A stretch of 14,797 nt of DNA, from the NCBI GenBank assembly GCA_020353135.1, contig CP070688.1, positions 461,280-476,076 of the forward strand, in the 5' to 3' direction. The notes under the pieces are model-generated. The model ran no database searches. It was given only the letters and a program-made list of their open reading frames with translations, and had not been told where the DNA came from. Below are positions 1-6,516 of this stretch, in pieces. Numbering within the stretch: the first letter of the stretch is position 1; each line of letters opens with the position of its first letter. The position numbers and the translations under genes were made by a program. The stretch comes from Chloroflexota bacterium. Its GTDB lineage: Bacteria > Chloroflexota > Anaerolineae > Promineifilales > Promineifilaceae.

Positions 1-1
1 A

Positions 2-838
2 GGGGCGCCGTTGGGCGCACTGTTGCTGGCTTTGCTGCCCTTGTACGGCGTCATGTTGGTCGACGTTGGCACAGCTGTGCTGGCTATTTTGCCCTTGATT
101 GCGGTGAATGTGCCCCTACCGAAGCCCGGCCGGGCAGAGGGCGATGGAACGTCAGCCTTCTGGCCGGAGTTTTCGGCCGGTTTACGTTACGTCGTAAGTT
201 GGCGAGGTTTGATGGGCATCATCGTCATGGCCATGGTGGTTAAGATAGCGTTGACGCCGGCGTTTTCACTGTTGCCGCTTCTGGTGAGCGATTATTTTGG
301 CGGCAATGCCATGCAGTTGGGTTTGCTGGAAGCGATCGCAGGTATCGGGATGCTGCTTGGCGGCTTGATCTTAAGCGTGTGGGGCGGTTTCCGGCGGCGG
401 ATCTATACGTCGCTTGTTGGCCTTATGGCCCTCGGAGCAAGTCTGCTGCTCTTGGGCCTGACGCCGGCCGGGCTCTTCAGCCTGGCCCTGGCCAGCGTTT
501 TCCTCATTGGCTTGACGATCACTATGGTCGATGGTCCATTGATGGCCGTACTGCAGAATACAGTCGCGCCGGAAGTGCAGGGCCGGGTCTTCACCGTCTC
601 GGGTAGCCTGATAGCTATTACCTCGCCTTTGGGCTTGGCCGTCGCCGGTCCGGCGACCGATTTGATTGGTCTAAAGACCTGGTATCTGGTGGCCGGCGCA
701 ATCTGTATCATCATGGGGGCGCTGCTGTTTTTCGTTCCCGACGTCGTCCGTATTGAGGAACGATCTGCTCAGATCCAGGGTGAAATGGGGGAGCCGGAGG
801 GTTTGGAGCCCAGCGGATCAGGCACGACCCATTTCTAA
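2..838 (+). CDS. MFS transporter, C-terminal part (5' end outside window)
   Basis: The frame is open from the left edge (first whole codon at base 2) to a TAA at 836-838, so this is the last ~278 residues of a longer gene. It is strongly hydrophobic, with several predicted membrane helices separated by short basic loops such as GGFRRRIY, which is typical of the C-terminal half of a 12-helix major facilitator. The segment VAPEVQGRVFTVSGSLIAI resembles the conserved region of DHA3-type (macrolide-efflux-like) MFS proteins. It probably exports a small molecule across the cytoplasmic membrane; the substrate cannot be read from the sequence. The tail after the last helix is short, hydrophilic and rich in Glu and Gly. 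MFS membership is well supported, the DHA3 assignment less so. Confidence 0.85.
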   Translation, partial: GAPLGALLLALLPLYGVMLVDVGTAVLAILPLIAVNVPLPKPGRAEGDGTSAFWPEFSAGLRYVVSWRGLMGIIVMAMVVKIALTPAFSLLPLLVSDYFGGNAMQLGLLEAIAGIGMLLGGLILSVWGGFRRRIYTSLVGLMALGASLLLLGLTPAGLFSLALASVFLIGLTITMVDGPLMAVLQNTVAPEVQGRVFTVSGSLIAITSPLGLAVAGPATDLIGLKTWYLVAGAICIIMGALLFFVPDVVRIEERSAQIQGEMGEPEGLEPSGSGTTHF

Positions 839-966
839 TAATTCCTGTGGCTGCATGCCGCGCTGTTGAGTTTATTTAGCCCGCAGAGCCCAGGTGCAAC
901 ACACCTATCGTCTTATGCTTTTAGAGAACCCCTATGAAAAGGGCTAGCCAGCGGCCGTGAACGTGC

Positions 967-972
967 TATAAT
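967..972 (+). promoter_or_regulatory. Extended -10 promoter element
   Basis: A perfect TATAAT preceded by TG plus one base (TGCTATAAT, 964-972) forms an extended -10 element, which can work without a good -35. No convincing -35 is seen near 944-949. The start point would fall near 979-980, about 26 bases before the ATG at 1006 of the small zinc-ribbon gene, and right at the LexA-like palindrome. Confidence 0.65.
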
Positions 973-979
973 GATGAAT

Positions 980-993
980 AGAACAAATGTTCT
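980..993. promoter_or_regulatory. LexA-like (Gram-positive SOS box) operator
   Basis: AGAACAAATGTTCT is an inverted repeat, AGAACA and TGTTCT around AA. Its core GAAC-N4-GTTC matches the LexA/DinR box known from Firmicutes and Actinobacteria. It begins at the predicted transcription start, just downstream of a perfect extended -10, which is a classic repressor position. LexA control is inference: the motif is short and no lexA gene lies in the window. Confidence 0.5.
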
Positions 994-1005
994 TAGGGGA
1001 ATTGA

Positions 1006-1215
1006 ATGTACATTATGGATCTTGCCCAGGCTGGTATTGCTCTCAAATGTCGCTGCGGCGCCAATATGGCGGCCGATATGATTGGCATTCAATTCCACGA
1101 TAGGGGCCAGGTGCGGATCAGCGGTCAGGCAGTTCGCTGTTCGGTATGTGGCGCCATTTATAGAGAAGGGGAGCGATTGAAGTACCGGTTGGTGAGGATC
1201 GAAAGCAAATTCTAG
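1006..1215 (+). CDS. Small zinc-ribbon-like protein
   Basis: A 69-residue protein with a CxC pair (C15, C17) and a CxxCG knuckle (C45, C48), the usual four-cysteine pattern of a zinc ribbon, although the first pair is CxC rather than CxxC. The rest is basic, with no signal peptide or membrane segment. An AGGGGA ribosome-binding site at 995-1000 sits 5 bases before the ATG at 1006, supporting that start; an ATG three codons later (1015) is an alternative. Upstream are an extended -10 promoter and a LexA-like palindrome, so it may be a damage- or stress-regulated gene. The family is not recognised. Possible roles are nucleic-acid binding or acting as a small partner protein. Coding status is well supported by the promoter, ribosome-binding site and cysteine pattern together. 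Confidence 0.7.
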   Translation: MYIMDLAQAGIALKCRCGANMAADMIGIQFHDRGQVRISGQAVRCSVCGAIYREGERLKYRLVRIESKF

Positions 1216-1220
1216 GCGAA

Positions 1221-1254
1221 ACCATCACTGTGATGGTTCTATCACTGTGATAGT
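1221..1254. terminator. Tandem palindromes between convergent genes, possible bidirectional terminator
   Basis: Two near-identical odd palindromes lie in tandem: ACCATCACTGTGATGGT (1221-1237) and CTATCACTGTGATAG (1239-1253), with centres 17 bp apart at 1229 and 1246. Each is too tight to form a good hairpin alone (one-base loop). Together they fold 1221-1236 against 1239-1254 into a stem of about 15 pairs with two mismatches. They occupy the gap between the stop at 1215 and the opposing stop at 1259-1261. There is no long T-run, so termination is likely but not certain; tandem operator sites are the alternative. Confidence 0.45.
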
Positions 1255-1258
1255 TCTA

Positions 1259-1462
1259 TCATTTAGATGAGTCGCTTACCGGGATAATGAGCCAGCCGCT
1301 ACCTTTGCAGCCCGTGCAGATGCCGGTTCCCCCACAACGACGGCACTTCTTCAGATTGCCAGCTGGATCGATTCCCTCGCCGCCACAGCGCGGGCAGTTC
1401 CCCGTACCCTTACACCCGCGACATTTCACGGCGCCTTGCTTTACTTCTTTCTTCTTCGCCAT
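1259..1462 (-). CDS. Stand-alone DnaJ-type cysteine-rich zinc-finger protein
   Basis: A 67-residue protein with four CxxCxGxG motifs: CRGCKGTG (14-21), CPRCGGEG (23-30), CRRCGGTG (40-47) and CTGCKGSG (49-56). This is the full set found in the central zinc-binding domain of DnaJ/Hsp40, but there is no J domain and no C-terminal substrate-binding domain. The spacing also differs, since motifs I-II and III-IV are separated by single residues. It is probably a cytoplasmic two-zinc protein, and a disulfide- or chaperone-related role is inference. On the minus strand a purine-rich GAGAG lies about 6 bases before the ATG. It converges on the other small cysteine-rich gene across the tandem palindrome. 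Confidence 0.75.
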   Translation of the reverse strand: MAKKKEVKQGAVKCRGCKGTGNCPRCGGEGIDPAGNLKKCRRCGGTGICTGCKGSGWLIIPVSDSSK

Positions 1463-1589
1463 AATAATCTCTCGCGCTGTTAACCCAGGCCATCGACGTC
1501 GGCCGCCGCATTATGTCAATGTTACCCGAACAACTTCACCTTGTGCAAGTTAGCGCCGCCGCACAATGGGCATCTGCCTGATCGTCGCA

Positions 1590-1617
1590 ATGACAATTAT
1601 CTCGAGCAAAGTATACT
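1590..1617 (+). promoter_or_regulatory. Sigma-70-type promoter for the APH-fold kinase gene
   Basis: ATGACA at 1590-1595 (5 of 6 to TTGACA) and TATACT at 1612-1617 (5 of 6 to TATAAT) are separated by 16 bases. The predicted start near 1624 leaves a leader of about 45 bases before the ATG at 1669. Confidence 0.5.
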
Positions 1618-1668
1618 TGGTGCCAAACTGAGAACTGAATAGCTGAGAGTTAACTCCCAAAGCAAAAC

Positions 1669-2676
1669 ATGGAAAAACGCATAAAAGATCGCTACAGTGA
1701 CGCCATTTACCAGGAGGCGCTGGCCCGACATAACATCAAACTTGATCAGGTCACGTCCATGGACGGTTTTGAAAGTTTCATCTACGAGTTTGCTCGCCGC
1801 GAACAAGGATACATCTTGCGCATAAGCCACAGTTTACGCCGTAGCCCAGGCCAGATCGCCGGAGAAATCGACTGGATCAACTATCTAGCCGATCACGGCG
1901 TGCCGGCCGCTCGCGCCGTTGGCTCGGCCCAGAACAACCTGGTCGAAGCCATCGACGACGGTCATAAGGGTTTCTTCCTGGCCACCGCGTTTGAGAAAGC
2001 GCCCGGCAAACACATCAAACCCGAAGCCTGGAACGGCGACTTCTTCGAGCGCTACGGCCGATTGCTCGGCCGCATGCACGCCCTAAGCCAGAAGTACCGG
2101 CCGCCGAAACCGGCCTGGAAACGGCCGGAATGGGATGATCCCGAGATGCTCGATCTGAAGCCGTGGATACCGGCCTCGGAGCCGTTGGTGACGGAAAGAT
2201 GGTTGGAGTTGGAAGCCCATTTGGCGACGCTGCCGAAAGATGTGGCCGGCTATGGCCTAATACACCAGGATGCCCACGCAGGCAACTTCTTCGTCGACGA
2301 AGAAGGCCACATGACCCTGTTCGATTTCGACGACAGCATCTACGGCTGGTATGGCTATGACATCGCCATCGTCCTCTTCTATGCCATCATGGGCGAACCG
2401 GATTGGCCAGCCTTTACCCACTCATTCATGTCTCGATTTCTCAAGGGATATGCTCAGGAGAACCGACTGTCGCCAGCCTGGCTGCGGGAGATACCGCACT
2501 TCCTGAAATTGCGCGAGATCGACCTCTACGCTGTCATCCACCGCAGTTTCGACGTCCAGAATCTGGACCATCCCTGGGTGATCCGCTACATGGACGGCCG
2601 GCGGGAACGGATCGAGACCGGCCAACCTTTTATTGACTTCGACTTCACTGCCTTGGAGAGTTACCTGGCCGGGTGA
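1669..2676 (+). CDS. APH-fold phosphotransferase (aminoglycoside/choline kinase-like family)
   Basis: A 335-residue soluble protein of the APH (PF01636) kinase fold. The catalytic loop HQDAHAGN at 199-206 gives the Brenner-type H-x-D-x4-N, with D201 as catalytic base and N206. It is followed by FDFDD (218-222), whose D219 corresponds to the magnesium-binding Asp. The N-terminal strand YILRIS (48-53) occupies the position of the usual ATP-contacting lysine strand, with Arg instead of Lys, as in several APH-like subfamilies. Length and layout fit the broad group containing aminoglycoside phosphotransferases, homoserine kinase II-like proteins and SrkA-like kinases, so the substrate is unknown and antibiotic resistance should not be assumed. 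The ribosome-binding site is weak. The stop overlaps the next gene's ATG (TGATG, 2674-2678), suggesting translational coupling. Confidence 0.85.
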   Translation: MEKRIKDRYSDAIYQEALARHNIKLDQVTSMDGFESFIYEFARREQGYILRISHSLRRSPGQIAGEIDWINYLADHGVPAARAVGSAQNNLVEAIDDGHKGFFLATAFEKAPGKHIKPEAWNGDFFERYGRLLGRMHALSQKYRPPKPAWKRPEWDDPEMLDLKPWIPASEPLVTERWLELEAHLATLPKDVAGYGLIHQDAHAGNFFVDEEGHMTLFDFDDSIYGWYGYDIAIVLFYAIMGEPDWPAFTHSFMSRFLKGYAQENRLSPAWLREIPHFLKLREIDLYAVIHRSFDVQNLDHPWVIRYMDGRRERIETGQPFIDFDFTALESYLAG

Positions 2677-3812
2677 TGGACGGCCGGTCAAGAGCCTTCG
2701 ACTCCCCGCGCCGGCTGCAAGCCGTCGACGCCTTACGCGGCCTGATCATCATCCTAATGGCTCTCGACCATGCCAATCACTTCGTCGCTCAAGAGCACTC
2801 GCCAGGAGAATATTGGGGTGGAGTTTTCCTGGCCTATTCTGAAACGTTGCCGTTCCTGACCCGGCTGGTAACTCACCTGGCGGCGCCTGGTTTCTTTTTC
2901 CTCATGGGCGTAGGCATGATCCTGTATGCGAACAGCCGCACTCAGGCGGGTCAGAATCGTCGCCGGATCATGAGTCACTTCTTGGTCCGCGGCGCGCTAT
3001 TGATCGCCCTGCAATTCTTGGTAGTCAACCGGGCCTGGGAGTTGTCGCCGGGCGGGTGGGGGCTCGAGATGTACGTCGGGGTGCTCTTCGCTCTAGGCAG
3101 CGCCATGATCGTGAGCAGCCTGCTGATATGGCTCAAATCTGGCTATCTAATCGTGCTGGCCGGCGCGCTTCTCGTCGGCACAGAATTGATCCATCCCGAT
3201 CCGGCTACCTGGAATCAGGTGAATTTGACTGTCTTCGAACGCCTGTTCATCCATCCGACCGGCGATCGCAGCCTCTGGTCAAATTATCCCGTCCTGCCCT
3301 GGCTAGAATTGGCCGTTTTGGGCCTGGCTTATGGTCACTGGTTAACCCGAGACTCAAAAAGGACGTTTCGTTGGGGCGCGTTCTTGGGCGTGGGTCTTCT
3401 GGTTCTGTTCGTGTTATTGCGGGCCGTGGATGGTTTCGGCAATATCCGCCCAAGAGCCGGTTCGTCCTGGATTGACTTTCTCAACGTGGTCAAATACCCG
3501 CCAAGCCTGACTTTCACCTTCCTGACCATGGGCGTCAACATGATCGCTCTAGGCTTATTGAGCCGGATCGCCGAGAAGCGAACCATACTTCTGCAGCCCT
3601 TGGTCGTCTACGGCCGGACGCCTCTCTTTTTCTATCTTGTGCACCTCTTTCTATATGCGGGCCTGGGCAGATTGTTCACGCCCGAGGGAACCACCATCCC
3701 AGGCATGATACCCTATTGGTTGTTGGGCCTGGTAATCCTCTACCCTTTGTGCTTCTGGTTCTCCCGGGTCAGAAGTAGCCGGCCGGCCGGCTCTCCGATT
3801 CGCTACATCTAG
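2676..3812 (+). CDS. DUF1624 / HGSNAT-type membrane acyltransferase-like protein
   Basis: About 378 residues with many hydrophobic segments. It opens with RLQAVDALRGLIIILMALDH, the characteristic N-terminus of the heparan-alpha-glucosaminide N-acetyltransferase catalytic-domain family (PF07786, formerly DUF1624). A C-terminal block VYGRTPLFFYLVHLFLY is also typical of this family. Members are multi-pass inner-membrane proteins thought to move acyl groups across the membrane onto sugars; the bacterial substrates are mostly unknown. I chose the ATG at 2676, which overlaps the upstream TGA by one base; a GTG at 2673 is a near-equivalent alternative. The coupling to an APH-fold kinase suggests a shared sugar or small-molecule modification pathway, but that is inference. 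Near the 3' end lies a 16-bp perfect GC palindrome (3777-3792). Confidence 0.85.
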   Translation: MDGRSRAFDSPRRLQAVDALRGLIIILMALDHANHFVAQEHSPGEYWGGVFLAYSETLPFLTRLVTHLAAPGFFFLMGVGMILYANSRTQAGQNRRRIMSHFLVRGALLIALQFLVVNRAWELSPGGWGLEMYVGVLFALGSAMIVSSLLIWLKSGYLIVLAGALLVGTELIHPDPATWNQVNLTVFERLFIHPTGDRSLWSNYPVLPWLELAVLGLAYGHWLTRDSKRTFRWGAFLGVGLLVLFVLLRAVDGFGNIRPRAGSSWIDFLNVVKYPPSLTFTFLTMGVNMIALGLLSRIAEKRTILLQPLVVYGRTPLFFYLVHLFLYAGLGRLFTPEGTTIPGMIPYWLLGLVILYPLCFWFSRVRSSRPAGSPIRYI

Positions 3813-3958
3813 GCGCCTGCAACGTTTTGCCGGAGGCGGTCGTAAAGGGGGGCATGAACGATTTTATCGAATTGTTGTTGCCTGCAGATTCGGTCGCCTG
3901 TCATCGTTTTTCAGAGGCAATTCTATCTACGACTACTTGCTGAATAGAGGAGGTTGTA

Positions 3959-4348
3959 ATGCGGGATCGACCCTTAGGCGTAACTATCCTGGCCGTCTTG
4001 ATGATGCTATTGGGCTTATGGACTGTTTGTGGTGGCCTATTCGATTTGGCCGGATTTAGCCTGGGCTTCGTCGGTAGCCTGTTTGGCGCCGGTCCATCTT
4101 TAGGCGCCGGGTTTTCGGCAATCTTTAACATCGTCTGGGGGGTCCTGGCCGTTTTGTTGGGTTTGGGAATGTGGCGCCTGTTGTCTATTGCCTGGTTGGG
4201 TACAGTGATCATCCTGGTGGTGCGGCTGGTTTTCTTCGTATACGCGCTTATCGGTCCGCCCGGAGTTGACTGGATTGGCACGCTGATTACAGTGGCCTTG
4301 CTGGTCTATCTAACCCGGCCAGGTGTAAAGGGTAAGTTTGCAGGTTAA
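3959..4348 (+). CDS. Small integral membrane protein, first of a tandem pair
   Basis: A 129-residue protein with about four hydrophobic helices, opening with the near-cytoplasmic RDRPLGVTILAVLMMLLGLW. A strong AGAGGAGG ribosome-binding site (3946-3953) sits 5 bases before the ATG. It aligns along its whole length with the next gene: GLWTVCGG matches GLWSLCTG, IVWGVLAVLLGLGMWRL matches IVWGVLALFFAWGLWNL, and VDWIGTLITVALLVYL matches VNWVGALLSAIIIVYL. No catalytic or binding motif is visible. The family resembles the many short uncharacterised four-helix proteins of bacterial membranes, and I do not assign a function. It starts 146 bases after the DUF1624 gene, so it probably has its own promoter, though I find no clear one. 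Confidence 0.8.
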   Translation: MRDRPLGVTILAVLMMLLGLWTVCGGLFDLAGFSLGFVGSLFGAGPSLGAGFSAIFNIVWGVLAVLLGLGMWRLLSIAWLGTVIILVVRLVFFVYALIGPPGVDWIGTLITVALLVYLTRPGVKGKFAG

Positions 4349-4353
4349 CTAAG

Positions 4354-4740
4354 ATGAGACAATTACCGGCCGGAGTGGCCATACTATCCGCGCTGGCGGC
4401 GTTTGCCGGCCTGTGGTCATTGTGCACCGGCGCGTTTGCGCTGGGCATGGTTAGTACCGGCAGCCTAGGCGACATCATGGGCCTTGTGGAGACCGATGGC
4501 TTAGGCTTGAGCAGCATCTACAGCATCGTTTGGGGTGTGTTAGCCCTCTTCTTCGCCTGGGGGCTGTGGAATCTGAGGAATTGGGCTCGCATTGGCACGT
4601 TAGCGCTTCAATTCCTCAACCTGGCCGCGGCTATCATCACCCTGATCGCCTCGGGCGCAGTGAACTGGGTCGGCGCCCTGCTCAGCGCTATCATCATCGT
4701 CTACCTGATACAAGGCAGAATACGCCAGGCATTCGATTAG
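4354..4740 (+). CDS. Small integral membrane protein, second of a tandem pair
   Basis: A 128-residue, four-helix membrane protein, clearly a paralogue of the gene just upstream and ending at nearly the same length. Only five bases separate the upstream stop from this ATG, and no strong ribosome-binding site is visible (TAACTAAG before the ATG). It therefore probably depends on translational coupling with its partner, and the two may form a hetero-oligomer. The main difference from the first copy is the loop between helices 1 and 2. Here it contains acidic residues (GDIMGLVETDG), whereas the first copy has a Gly-rich uncharged loop. The function is unknown. Confidence 0.8.
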   Translation: MRQLPAGVAILSALAAFAGLWSLCTGAFALGMVSTGSLGDIMGLVETDGLGLSSIYSIVWGVLALFFAWGLWNLRNWARIGTLALQFLNLAAAIITLIASGAVNWVGALLSAIIIVYLIQGRIRQAFD

Positions 4741-4810
4741 CTCACTTGCCGCGGAAGAAACGCAGACGGTATTTATCTTTCCTTTCCGATATATAGCACC
4801 TTAAAGATCA

Positions 4811-4846
4811 GAGCCGGCGAGGCGCCAAAGGGGCACGCGCCGGCTC
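4811..4846. terminator. Hairpin between convergent genes, possible bidirectional terminator
   Basis: GAGCCGGCG (4811-4819) pairs perfectly with CGCCGGCTC (4838-4846) across an 18-base loop. It lies between the stop of the plus-strand membrane-protein pair (4740) and the stop of the minus-strand lipoprotein (4894-4896). Flanks are only moderately T-rich on either strand, so it is a plausible rather than a textbook terminator. Confidence 0.5.
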
Positions 4847-4893
4847 AATCTTATCTAAAATCTTGCTGCCTGCTGCCCACGTTCCGTCCCGGG

Positions 4894-6516
4894 CTAGGGG
4901 CTGGAAGTCGCCGTTAATGCGCGAGCGCCGTCCTCGCGGCGCATATCTAGCGTGTCGCCGTCTATGACATAGGTTGCTACCGATTGAAGGGCGGCCAGGA
5001 ACTCGGTTTCTTGCTCCATGATGCCTTCGGGTTCGGCGCATGCCATTTCGGTATTGGCCAGAGGCCCGACCGATATTTGAGCTCCGTCCAACTCGTAAGG
5101 ACCACTGTAGTCATTGCAGCCGGCCGAACCGCTCACGGTGCCGCCGGTGAACAACGTAGTTAATTCCGTGCCGGTGATTACGCTGACCACGCCACCGCGG
5201 CCGTTGTTATAGCTGATCACCGTCCAGGGTGTATCCTCCAGAGCGGCCGATTCGGCGACGGTGAAAACGGCCGCCAGTTCGCCGCTTTCGCTGGTGAATT
5301 CGAGCCGGTTGGCGATGATGCGATAGCTCACGGCCGATTGCAGGGCGGCTAGGTAATTGGCCTCCTGCTCCATGATGCCTTCTGGTTCGCCGCACGCCAT
5401 CATCGTGCTGGCCAACGGACCGATTGATATCAGAGCGCCGCTCAATTCGTACGGCCCGCTGTAGTTATTGCAACCGGCCGAGCCGCCAACCGTTCCATTT
5501 TCGAACAGGGCAGTTATCCGGGTGTCGGGCAACACGCCCTTCATGGCCTGCTGGCCATCGTTATAAGATACCAGTTGCCACAAAGTTCCTTCCAGAAGAG
5601 CAGGGGCAACGACGTCGTAACTCAAGATGGTTTCTCCTTTTTCATCCAGAAGTAGGAGTTGACCGTCCCCTAACCGGAAGCTAGCAACAGACTCCAACGC
5701 CTGCACATAGACATCTTGCTGATCCAGCAGGATTCGGGGACAAGGCACGCCGGTTGTGGCCAGTTCACCAAATGCCAGGCTGTCGCCGGCGGTTTCATAC
5801 TGGCCGGAGAATCTATTGCAGCCAGCTGAGCCGATGACCTGGCCGTTGAACAGACCCAGGGTGAGTTCGCTGCCTTCGAGCGGCGGCTGACCGTTCAGAG
5901 CGCTAGCTACCCAGACCGTGTCGTTGAGATCTGGCGCCGGTTCCGATTTGTCAGCCACATCTACCAAGGTCAACTGGACGCTAGAGCCGCCGGCCGGTGG
6001 GTTCGGAACATTTGTTTCGGCCACCATAAGTTCATAAACGTAGCCTTCCTCATACTCAAATCCGTCGATCTCATTGTAATACAAGAGCCAATCATCTTCT
6101 GGCCTTTCTTTGTATTGGTAACAGAGCTGAGGACCCTCGCCCTGGCATTCGACCCGCTCCGGGCCGATATAGATGGTCCTGATGGCCACCGGTTCGTGGC
6201 TGACTTCCTCAACCAGGACCAACTCGATCGACGATCCGCCGGCCGGCGGATCGTCGACGGTCTGTTCCTCGACCGTGAGCTCGTACAGGATACCTTCCTG
6301 GTAGTCGAAGCCTTCGATCGGTTGATACCAGAGCTGCCAATCGTCTTCCGCATTTTCCTTGATGAGCAGGCACATCTGTGGGCCTTCGCCTTCGCATTCG
6401 ACCATTGTCGGTGCGACAAAGATATTCTTCTCGACGCCGCTTCCGCCGCTGCAGGCGGCCAACAGCAGGACCAGCAACAGTGCGGTCAGTAATGGTCCCA
6501 GTGCGCGTCTTTTCAT
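4894..6516 (-). CDS. Lipoprotein with two DUF4377 and three META (HslJ-like) domains
   Basis: 540 residues. An N-terminal signal with lipobox LAAC puts the lipidated cysteine at C22, so it is probably an exported surface lipoprotein. Two DUF4377-like repeats follow (about 32-105 and 115-190), each with VEC-EGEGPQ-C, DDW, a GF-Y-EG core and PPAGGSS. Three META domains (PF03724) then follow, at about 198-305, 310-425 and 428-535, each with the signature GSAGCN-(Y/F)SG. META domains 2 and 3 are near copies, sharing SGPYEL and EPEGIMEQE, which shows recent duplication; META 1 is more diverged. HslJ in E. coli is a heat-shock outer-membrane protein linked to novobiocin resistance; the molecular role of these domains is not settled. 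A ribosome-binding site (AGGAG, complement of 6524-6528) lies 7 bases before the ATG. A 30-bp perfect palindrome lies inside the gene at 6228-6257. Confidence 0.88.
   Translation of the reverse strand: MKRRALGPLLTALLLVLLLAACSGGSGVEKNIFVAPTMVECEGEGPQMCLLIKENAEDDWQLWYQPIEGFDYQEGILYELTVEEQTVDDPPAGGSSIELVLVEEVSHEPVAIRTIYIGPERVECQGEGPQLCYQYKERPEDDWLLYYNEIDGFEYEEGYVYELMVAETNVPNPPAGGSSVQLTLVDVADKSEPAPDLNDTVWVASALNGQPPLEGSELTLGLFNGQVIGSAGCNRFSGQYETAGDSLAFGELATTGVPCPRILLDQQDVYVQALESVASFRLGDGQLLLLDEKGETILSYDVVAPALLEGTLWQLVSYNDGQQAMKGVLPDTRITALFENGTVGGSAGCNNYSGPYELSGALISIGPLASTMMACGEPEGIMEQEANYLAALQSAVSYRIIANRLEFTSESGELAAVFTVAESAALEDTPWTVISYNNGRGGVVSVITGTELTTLFTGGTVSGSAGCNDYSGPYELDGAQISVGPLANTEMACAEPEGIMEQETEFLAALQSVATYVIDGDTLDMRREDGARALTATSSP
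6228..6257. repeat. Perfect 30-bp palindrome inside the DUF4377/META lipoprotein gene
   Basis: Bases 6228-6242 are the exact reverse complement of 6243-6257, centred on a GGCCGG core. It encodes the VDDPPAGGSS stretch ending the first DUF4377 repeat. The matching PNPPAGGSS stretch in the second repeat has diverged and is not palindromic. It could form a cruciform or a strong hairpin in the mRNA. Confidence 0.9.

Noticed and set aside
1669..2676. Aminoglycoside-resistance gene call for the APH-fold protein
   Set aside because: The fold is clear, but APH-family kinases act on many substrates, and nothing in the sequence or neighbourhood indicates antibiotic resistance.
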